A stretch of DNA of 64,000 nucleotides, taken from Rhizobium phaseoli. GTDB lineage: Bacteria; Pseudomonadota; Alphaproteobacteria; Rhizobiales; Rhizobiaceae. Below the pieces are notes generated by a model. That model was not told the origin of the DNA. It saw only the letters and a list, made by a program, of their open reading frames with translations, and ran no database searches. The stretch lies in contig NZ_ML133571.1 in the NCBI RefSeq assembly GCF_003985125.1, positions 248,001 to 312,000 of the forward strand, read 5' to 3'. How positions within the stretch are numbered: the stretch's first letter is position 1; every line of letters begins with the position of its first letter. A program made the position numbers and the translations under genes. This document shows positions 58,226-64,000 of the stretch, one piece after another.

Positions 58226-58777
58226 ATGACAACGAGAAAAGAAAAAATCGCCGGTGATCTTGACCGCCAGTTTGCGGAGATGGGTTTCGCCGAACAGGGC
58301 GTCGAAGCGCTGCGAGCGGGGGCCGATGTGTCCTTGCGAACGCTGTACAAGTATTTTCCGAGCCGCGAAGCGATGGTGGTTGGAGCGCTGGAGCATCGCG
58401 ACAAATCCTATTTCGACTGGCTCGCGGGCGGGCCTGAGAGCGGGATCGAGCATGTTCTCCATCCGATCGTTCGGCTCGGTGACTGGTTGCGTGAAGTGGC
58501 GAACACCGGCTGTCTCTTCCTGAATGCATTGGCGGAACATCCAGACAGCGCTGCTATTCGCGAAACCGTGCTCGACCATAAGGCGCGGCTTGCGGATGAA
58601 TTTCGTATCCGTCTGCAAACCATTGCTCCCGACAAAGACGTAGAGCGGATCGCCGAAACGCTTTTCCTCCTTCACGAAGGCATGACGCAGACTGCGCGCC
58701 TGCATGGACGAGATCGAGCGACGGAGGCGGCACTTCGAGCGGCGAAAGCAGCGTTGGCGGCGGAGGGTATCGCGTGA
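58226..58777 (+). CDS. TetR-family regulator
   Basis: The 183-residue protein has the N-terminal helix-turn-helix of the family: DLDRQFAEMGFAEQGVEALR, ADVSLRTLYKYFPSREAMVV. The C-terminal ligand domain (TGCLFLNALAEHPDSAAIRE, LFLLHEGMTQTARLHG) is of the AcrR-like TetR_C type. It precedes two short-chain dehydrogenases in the same direction and probably controls them or the divergent side. The start of the N-terminal domain looks slightly truncated compared with usual members. Confidence 0.85.
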   Translation: MTTRKEKIAGDLDRQFAEMGFAEQGVEALRAGADVSLRTLYKYFPSREAMVVGALEHRDKSYFDWLAGGPESGIEHVLHPIVRLGDWLREVANTGCLFLNALAEHPDSAAIRETVLDHKARLADEFRIRLQTIAPDKDVERIAETLFLLHEGMTQTARLHGRDRATEAALRAAKAALAAEGIA

Positions 58778-58811
58778 ACTATTATCGGCTTCCAATCCTG
58801 AGGGGATCGAA

Positions 58812-59543
58812 ATGAGATTTTCCGACAAGAAAGTCCTCGTCACCGGTGCTGCCGGCGGTATCGGGGCGGCCATCGTGCGCCAACTTCGCGCCGAGGGAGC
58901 ACGCGTGGCGGTTGCCGACCGCGATGTTTCTGATATCGAGGCCGAAGTGCATCTGCCTGGCGACCTCCTGGGAGCGGCCTATGCCGATGGGTTGCCGCAG
59001 GCCGCCTTCGAGGCGCTCGGCGGTCTCGACGTCGTCGTCAACAATGCCGGCGTCATCACCCGTGGAAAGGTGACCGAAACCACGGACGCCGATTGGGACC
59101 TCTCCGTCGGTGTCAACATGCTGGCGCCGTTTCGGATCAGCCGTGCGGCGATCCCACTTCTAGCGGCCGGAGGCGGTGGCGCGATCGTCAACACCGCTTC
59201 CTGCTGGGGCCTGCGTCCCGGTCCCAACCATGCCGTCTATTGCATGACCAAGGCGGCCATTGCCTCGCTGACCCAATGCATGGGCATGGACCATGCCCAC
59301 CAGAACATCCGCATCAATGCGGTCTGCCCGAATGAGGTCAACACGCCGATGCTGCGCACAGGCTTCATCAAGCGTGGGTTCGATCCGGATACGGCGGTTG
59401 CCGAGCTTGGCAAAACCGTACCGCTCGGCCGTATCGCCGAGCCGGAGGATATCGCCGATGTCGTGCTCTTCCTCGCGTCTGATGCCGCACGCTACCTGTG
59501 CGGCACGCTGGTCGAGGTAAACGGCGGAAAGGCGGTGGGCTGA
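58812..59543 (+). CDS. Short-chain dehydrogenase 1
   Basis: A 243-residue [30 protein letters not shown], catalytic Ser in [12 protein letters not shown] and Tyr-x3-Lys in YCMTKAAI. The region before the Tyr ([15 protein letters not shown]) is unusual for the substrate loop. Overlaps the next gene by one base (TGATG). The pair probably act in one sugar or polyol pathway. Confidence 0.9.
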   Translation: MRFSDKKVLVTGAAGGIGAAIVRQLRAEGARVAVADRDVSDIEAEVHLPGDLLGAAYADGLPQAAFEALGGLDVVVNNAGVITRGKVTETTDADWDLSVGVNMLAPFRISRAAIPLLAAGGGGAIVNTASCWGLRPGPNHAVYCMTKAAIASLTQCMGMDHAHQNIRINAVCPNEVNTPMLRTGFIKRGFDPDTAVAELGKTVPLGRIAEPEDIADVVLFLASDAARYLCGTLVEVNGGKAVG

Positions 59544-60274
59544 TGCGCTTCAAAGGAAAGGTTGCACTGGTCACCGGTGGCCGTTCCGGCATCGGTCAAG
59601 CGATTGCCCGGAGATTACGGGATGAGGGTGCGCAGGTTTTCACCGCTCAGCGTGGCGAAGACCAGGAATTCATGAGTTTTCCGGTCGATTTCGCCGATCC
59701 CGCCTCGGCGGGCCGGGCGGTTGAAAAAGTGGTCGCAGAGGCTGGACGGCTCGATGTGCTCGTCAACAATGCGGGCATGATGCAGGAGGCGCTCGCCGAG
59801 GAGATGACGCTGACGGATTGGGAGCGGAACGTCGCCGTCAATCTCACCACGCCCTTCATGCTGATCAAGGCCGCCTTGCCGCATCTAAGGGCGTCAACGG
59901 GCGCCATCGTCAATATCGGCTCGATCGAGGGTCTCGGATCGAACCCGAAGCATGCGGCCTATTGCGCGTCCAAGGCAGGTCTTCACGGCCTGACGCGGGC
60001 AATCGCGATCGATCACGGGGCCGAGGGTATCCGCTGCAATGCGGTCGCGCCGGGGTGGATCGATACCGACCTCAACGTGGATTTCATCGAGAGCATGCCT
60101 GACCCGCAGGCCTTCCGCCGCGAGATCGGCCGCATCCACCCGATCGGACGGACAGGACGGCCGGAAGAAGTGGCAGCACTGGTTGCCTGGCTTGCCTCGC
60201 CGGAAGCCGGCTTCGTCACCGGTCAGATCTGGACCATCGATGGCGGACGCATGGCGAAGCTGAGCCTGCCGTAA
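59543..60274 (+). CDS. Short-chain dehydrogenase 2
   Basis: Another 243-residue SDR, coupled to the preceding one by [32 protein letters not shown], Ser in [11 protein letters not shown] and Tyr-x3-Lys in YCASKAGL are intact. C-terminal NGGK-type block reads TIDGGRMAK. The adjacent TetR gene suggests ligand-induced expression. Substrate unknown. Confidence 0.9.
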   Translation: MRFKGKVALVTGGRSGIGQAIARRLRDEGAQVFTAQRGEDQEFMSFPVDFADPASAGRAVEKVVAEAGRLDVLVNNAGMMQEALAEEMTLTDWERNVAVNLTTPFMLIKAALPHLRASTGAIVNIGSIEGLGSNPKHAAYCASKAGLHGLTRAIAIDHGAEGIRCNAVAPGWIDTDLNVDFIESMPDPQAFRREIGRIHPIGRTGRPEEVAALVAWLASPEAGFVTGQIWTIDGGRMAKLSLP

Positions 60275-60344
60275 AGCGGATGTGAGATGGTGAGTGAGGC
60301 GGTTTGTTACCTTTCACACTGCGCGTAAAACAGATCTCATATAT

Positions 60345-60368
60345 TGAATCGATCATATGATCGATTCA
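60345..60368. promoter_or_regulatory. 24-bp perfect palindrome
   Basis: TGAATCGATCAT followed by its exact complement lies 70 bases after the SDR operon and 77 bases before the PilZ gene. Such a symmetric site is typical of a dimeric regulator binding. Confidence 0.55.
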
Positions 60369-60444
60369 GTGCAATTTTAGCCAAGCCCCTAAAACCATTT
60401 CAATTTTCCGGCGCTATGCTCCCTTGGCAATTGAGGGAGACAGC

Positions 60445-60846
60445 ATGAGCAGCAACTTGAAAATTACGGCGCGGAAGGCCGATCGGAAGAATTGCCGCGT
60501 CTTCGGCAGCGTCAAATATCTCAACAGCGAAGTGGATGTCCGAATTCTCAACCTGTCGGTGACCGGCGCCGCGCTTGAGACGAAGACGCCGCTCCAGGCC
60601 GCTTCCGGCAGCAAGGTGCGGATCGAAGCCGAAAACCTCGGCCTGCTCGAAGGCATCATCCGCTGGAAGCACAATGGCCGCATCGGCATCCAGTTCGACG
60701 TGAATTCGAATGCAAGGGCGCAGGTCTCCTCCTATTTCCGCTTCTTCCATCAGGAAATACGCCCTGTGCTGGCGGTGCGCCAACTGAGAGCCGCGACCAG
60801 CGTCGAGCGCCCGTCCCGTTCTGCGACGTTGACGCTGAAGCCTTAG
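60445..60846 (+). CDS. PilZ-domain protein
   Basis: This 133-residue protein is a single PilZ domain, which binds cyclic di-GMP. The RxxxR motif reads RKADR near residue 9 and the second motif NLSVTG follows near residue 35, inside ILNLSVTGAALETKTPLQAA. RIGIQFDVNSNARAQVSSYF closes the barrel. A TGAGGGAGAC ribosome site precedes ATG 60445. It may link c-di-GMP levels to motility or polysaccharide. Confidence 0.9.
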   Translation: MSSNLKITARKADRKNCRVFGSVKYLNSEVDVRILNLSVTGAALETKTPLQAASGSKVRIEAENLGLLEGIIRWKHNGRIGIQFDVNSNARAQVSSYFRFFHQEIRPVLAVRQLRAATSVERPSRSATLTLKP

Positions 60847-61174
60847 GACTGAACCGCTTCCATAGCAAAGGAGCGGCTGAAATCGTTCCAGTTGCTACTG
60901 GTTGACATTGACGTCGAGCGCAACAGGAGCCTTGCGTCTGCGGCGGGCCGGCGTCGACGTTCCCGATGTCGATAGCGCCACCCGATGACGGCCCCGGTCA
61001 TGATCCCGGCCTCGATCCATTTGGGCCGAAGGGCTGCACCATACATTGCATTTTGAAATCGCGTCGCCGTTGCTACCGATTGTTTTGCCATCCTGTCATT
61101 TTCGCAGTGTACTCCTCGCCAAATCGTCCTAATTCTGACGGGCCGGACGATGCATGATCCCATAGGAGAATTCC
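60847..61174. other. Spacer before cpdB, no confident gene
   Basis: A minus-strand open frame (61091-60843, 82 residues starting MAKQSVATATRFQNAMYGAA) has only a weak start signal and low-complexity basic runs; it may be a degraded gene. AGGAGAATTCC before ATG 61175 is the cpdB ribosome site. Confidence 0.45.
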
Positions 61175-63163
61175 ATGTCTTCCATTTTCGATGTCGGCGT
61201 CATGAGCCGCCGTTCCCTGCTTGGCGGTCTCGCCGCGACTTCCGCCCTGGTGCTGCTGCACCCGTTCAGCGCCCGCGCCAGCGCCAATCAGGCGCATCTG
61301 CGGCTGATGGAAACGACCGACATTCACGTCAACGTCTTTCCTTATGACTATTACGCCGACAAGCCGAACGACACGATGGGCCTGTCGCGCACCGGAACGA
61401 TCATCGACAATATCCGCGCGGAGGCCGTCAACTCGCTGCTGATCGACAATGGCGACGTGCTGCAGGGCAATCCGATGGGCGACTACATGGCCTATCAGCA
61501 CGGCATGAAGGACGGCGATGTCCATCCCGTGATCAAGGCGATGAACACGCTCGGATACACGGTCGGGACGCTCGGCAATCACGAGTTCAATTACGGCCTC
61601 GACTTCATGTTCAAGGTCCTGTCCGGCGCCAATTTCCCCTTCGTCTGCGCCAACCTGACCAAGGGCCAGCTCGCCTCGGATCCGAAGCAGGACGATCTCT
61701 TCTTCAAACCCTACATCATCGTGGAAAAGCAGATCAAAGACGGCGCCGGCAAGGAGAGCCCTGTCAAGATCGGCTTCATCGGTTTCGTACCGCCGCAGAT
61801 CATGCTCTGGGATATCAAGAACCTCGAAGGCAAGGCGCAGACGCGCGATATCGTCGAGGCGGCCAAGGCCTGGGTTCCCGCCATGAAGGAAGCCGGCGCC
61901 GATATCGTCATCGCGCTCTCCCATTCCGGCATTGACGGAGCAGCACCGTCCGACAAGATGGAAAACGCCTCGCTGCATCTCGCCGCCGTCGAAGGGATCG
62001 ATGCGATCTTCACCGGCCATCAGCATCTCGTTTTCCCCGGCCCGAAGAGCTGGGACGGCATCGCCAATGCCGATCCCGTCAAGGGCACGCTGCATGGCAA
62101 ACCCGCCGTCATGGCCGGCTTCTGGGGGTCGCATCTCGGCCTCATCGACCTGCTGCTCGAAAAGGACGGCAACGGCTGGAAGATCGTCGATTTCACCTCG
62201 GAAGCGCGGCCGATCTATCACCGCGACGACAAGAAGAAGGTGGTTGCCGACTACGCCGACAAGAAGGATGTGGTCGAAGCCGCCAAGGCCGAGCATGAGG
62301 CAACGCTCGCCTATGTCCGCACGCCGGTCGGCAAGACGTCGGCACCGCTCTATTCCTATTTCGCGCTCGTCGCCGACGACCCTTCGGTGCAGGTCGTCAG
62401 CCAGGCCCAGACCTGGTACATCAAGCAGATGCTCGCCGACACCGACTACAAGGATCTGCCGGTACTTTCAGCGGCGGCCCCGTTCAAGGCCGGCGGCCGT
62501 GGCGGCGCCGACTATTATACCGATGTCCCGGCCGGCGATATCGCCATCAAGAACGTCGCCGACCTCTATCTCTATCCGAACACGGTGCAAGCTGTGGCGA
62601 TCACCGGTGCCCAGGTGAAAAACTGGCTGGAAATGTCGGCCGGCATGTTCAACCATATCGACGTCGGCGCGAAGGATGCGCCGCTGCTCAATGCCGATTT
62701 CCCGTCCTACAATTTCGACGTGATCGACGGCGTGACATACCAGATCGACCTCTCGCAGCCGCCGAAATATGATTCATCCGGCAAGGCGATCAATCCGGAT
62801 ACCAACCGCATCCAGAACCTCGCCTTCGATGGCAAGCCGATCGATCCGGCCCAAAAGTTCGTCGTCGTCACCAACAATTACCGTGCTGGCGGCGGCGGCA
62901 GCTTCCCGGAGATCGCTGCCGACAAGGTGATCTTCCAGGCGCCGGATACCAACCGCGACGTCATCGTGCGCTACGTCCACGAACAGGGCACGATCAATCC
63001 GTCGGCTGATGCGAACTGGACCTTCAGGCCGCTGCCGGGCACGACGGTGACCTTCGAAAGCGGCCCCAAGGCGAAGCAGTTCCTCGCCGCGGTCAAGAGC
63101 GTCAAGATCGAGGACGCAGGCGACGGAACCGACGGCTTCTCGAAGTTCAGGCTGGTTCTTTAA
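61175..63163 (+). CDS. cpdB: 2',3'-cyclic-nucleotide 2'-phosphodiesterase/3'-nucleotidase
   Basis: The 662-residue periplasmic enzyme breaks down cyclic and 3' nucleotides to nucleosides and phosphate. It has a twin-arginine signal (SRRSLLGGLAATSALVLLHP). The metallophosphatase domain shows METTDIHVNVFPYDYY, IDNGDVLQGNPM, LGNHEFNYGLDFM and FTGHQHLVFPG. The C-terminal 5'-nucleotidase domain includes AVAITGAQVKNWLEMSAGMF and NYRAGGGGSFPEI. A hairpin follows the gene. Confidence 0.95.
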   Translation: MSSIFDVGVMSRRSLLGGLAATSALVLLHPFSARASANQAHLRLMETTDIHVNVFPYDYYADKPNDTMGLSRTGTIIDNIRAEAVNSLLIDNGDVLQGNPMGDYMAYQHGMKDGDVHPVIKAMNTLGYTVGTLGNHEFNYGLDFMFKVLSGANFPFVCANLTKGQLASDPKQDDLFFKPYIIVEKQIKDGAGKESPVKIGFIGFVPPQIMLWDIKNLEGKAQTRDIVEAAKAWVPAMKEAGADIVIALSHSGIDGAAPSDKMENASLHLAAVEGIDAIFTGHQHLVFPGPKSWDGIANADPVKGTLHGKPAVMAGFWGSHLGLIDLLLEKDGNGWKIVDFTSEARPIYHRDDKKKVVADYADKKDVVEAAKAEHEATLAYVRTPVGKTSAPLYSYFALVADDPSVQVVSQAQTWYIKQMLADTDYKDLPVLSAAAPFKAGGRGGADYYTDVPAGDIAIKNVADLYLYPNTVQAVAITGAQVKNWLEMSAGMFNHIDVGAKDAPLLNADFPSYNFDVIDGVTYQIDLSQPPKYDSSGKAINPDTNRIQNLAFDGKPIDPAQKFVVVTNNYRAGGGGSFPEIAADKVIFQAPDTNRDVIVRYVHEQGTINPSADANWTFRPLPGTTVTFESGPKAKQFLAAVKSVKIEDAGDGTDGFSKFRLVL

Positions 63164-63178
63164 GCGAAGAAACGTTAG

Positions 63179-63202
63179 CGAAGGCGCGGCTCCGCGCCTT
63201 CG
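63179..63202. terminator. Bidirectional hairpin between cpdB and the LysR gene
   Basis: CGAAGGCGCGG and CCGCGCCTTCG form a long stem directly between the two convergent stops. There is no strong T run on either strand, so it may act as an mRNA 3' stabilizer as much as a terminator. Confidence 0.6.
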
Positions 63203-64000
63203 TCATTCGGCCGCGAGCGGCGGTGCGGTGTCACGCAGTTCTGCCATCTCGGCATGGAAATCGGCCTGGTTCGGGCAATGGGAAAGCCGTGTGCGGAAGG
63301 CGTCGATCATCCAGCTGGCGGCAGGCCCGGGCGGGTTGGCGAGCTGGCGCATCGAATAGATGGCATATTCGCCCTGCTCATAGGCATCCAGATCGAGATG
63401 GATGAGCGCGCCGCTGCGCAGATCATCATGGATGACGGATGCCGGAAGTCCGCCCCAGCCCAGGCCGGCCTTAATGAGCTGGTGTTTCATCGCAATATCG
63501 CTGACGCGCCACGTCTTGTAGGAGAGGACATTGAAATCCCGCCCCTTCGTCCGGCCCGACGCGTCCGTGACGACGAGCTGCACTTCCTCGCGCACGTCGC
63601 CAAGCGTGAGCGGCCGGTCTATTCGGGCAAGCGGATGGTGGGGCGCGGCAACGGGCAACATGAAGGAATGCCCAATCCGCTCGGTGACGACGGAATCGTC
63701 CTGCTTGAGGACTGCACCTCCAATCCCGATCGTCGCCTTGCCGCTAAGGACGAGGTCCATCACCACGCCGAGCTCGCCGACATTGAGGTTCAACGCAACG
63801 GACGGAAATCTTTCGCGGAATTCATGCAGCACGTCCACGACGGCCCGCGATGGCACCATGACGCTGATGGCGACGGAAACCTCGGCTTCGAGGCCCTCTC
63901 TCAGGCTCTTGACGCGCGCCCGCATGACCTGCAGGTCGCCGAGAATGCGGCGCGCATCCTCGAGCATCGCCTTGCCCGCTTCCGTCAGCTTCGGCTGGCG
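63203..64000 (-). CDS. LysR-family regulator (5' end outside window)
   Basis: The visible 265 residues are the C-terminal effector-binding domain of a LysR regulator: after PKLTEAGKAMLEDARRILGD (end of the N-terminal domain linker) come VSVAISVMVPSRAVVDVLHE and GKATIGIGGAVLKQ, then LVVTDASGRTKGRDF and the conserved WRVSDIAMKHQLIKAGLGWG. The helix-turn-helix lies beyond base 64000. It converges on cpdB. Confidence 0.92.
   Translation of the reverse strand, partial: RQPKLTEAGKAMLEDARRILGDLQVMRARVKSLREGLEAEVSVAISVMVPSRAVVDVLHEFRERFPSVALNLNVGELGVVMDLVLSGKATIGIGGAVLKQDDSVVTERIGHSFMLPVAAPHHPLARIDRPLTLGDVREEVQLVVTDASGRTKGRDFNVLSYKTWRVSDIAMKHQLIKAGLGWGGLPASVIHDDLRSGALIHLDLDAYEQGEYAIYSMRQLANPPGPAASWMIDAFRTRLSHCPNQADFHAEMAELRDTAPPLAAE

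Noticed and set aside
60843..61091. 82-codon minus-strand frame between the PilZ gene and cpdB
   Set aside because: Only a weak start signal, overlaps the PilZ stop, and is rich in Arg and Ser runs; possibly a degraded gene. Kept as a note in the spacer entry.
1..64000. CRISPR array
   Set aside because: No series of identical direct repeats with unique spacers of constant length is present, and no cas-like gene was seen. The 24-bp iterons at 9877-9951 are contiguous and in a coding frame.

Overview
The window looks like chromosomal DNA of a fast-growing Rhizobium of the R. leguminosarum / R. etli group. The reasons are the overall high GC, a PopZ homologue beside valS, a NasT/NasS-controlled assimilatory nitrate operon, GGAAC-N16/17-GTT general-stress promoters, and hairpin-rich intergenic repeats of the rhizobial type. 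Species assignment is inference; I could run no search.

Region by region. 1-6.9 kb: a FadL-type outer-membrane protein, valS, popZ and a pcm-like methyltransferase, all on the minus strand, plus a 33-residue membrane peptide. 7.0-22.2 kb: a 15.2-kb integrated element bounded by a perfect 45-bp direct repeat. The right copy lies in an intact tRNA-Cys gene and the left copy is its displaced 3' fragment. The element carries two tyrosine recombinases, a ribbon-helix-helix protein, a putative replication initiator with internal iterons, one isolated phage tail tape-measure gene with small phage-like neighbours, a two-gene cassette of unknown function, an Xre-type regulator and two tandem twin-arginine secreted proteins. 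I find no capsid, portal or terminase large-subunit gene. Five copies of a dyad (AGCGATAA-N6-TT..CG..) occur only inside it, mostly beside transcription starts. 22.2-28.1 kb: small envelope and stress genes (KTSC-like, CsbD, iron-permease family, DUF6074), tRNA-Asn and a candidate small RNA; three genes or operons have EcfG-like promoters. 28.2-33 kb: glycerate kinase, epimerase, lytic transglycosylase, a secreted protein and a 1-Cys peroxiredoxin.

33.5-42.6 kb is a complete nitrate-assimilation locus. NasT (ANTAR antiterminator) and NasS (nitrate sensor) precede a sigma-54 promoter and a leader RNA containing two hexaloop hairpins, both with loop AATGGC, and an intrinsic terminator. The leader is followed by narK-type transporter, nirB, nirD and nasA. 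The inferred logic is that NtrC/sigma-54 initiates transcription and nitrate-released NasT lets polymerase pass the leader terminator.

43.7-51 kb: a stress-type secreted protein, then photolyase, FAD oxidoreductase, DUF1365 protein and cyclopropane fatty acid synthase, facing chrR and a short-chain dehydrogenase. This is the gene set of the singlet-oxygen (RpoE-ChrR) response, and matching ECF-type promoters precede phrB and chrR. The ChrR homologue lacks the usual zinc-ligand cysteines and has no sigma-factor neighbour. 51-64 kb: cysK, alaX, sseA, a GNAT enzyme, a repeat-filled spacer, a DUF1203 protein, ald with a divergent Lrp-type regulator, an EamA transporter, a TetR regulator with two short-chain dehydrogenases, a PilZ protein, cpdB, and a LysR regulator cut by the window edge.
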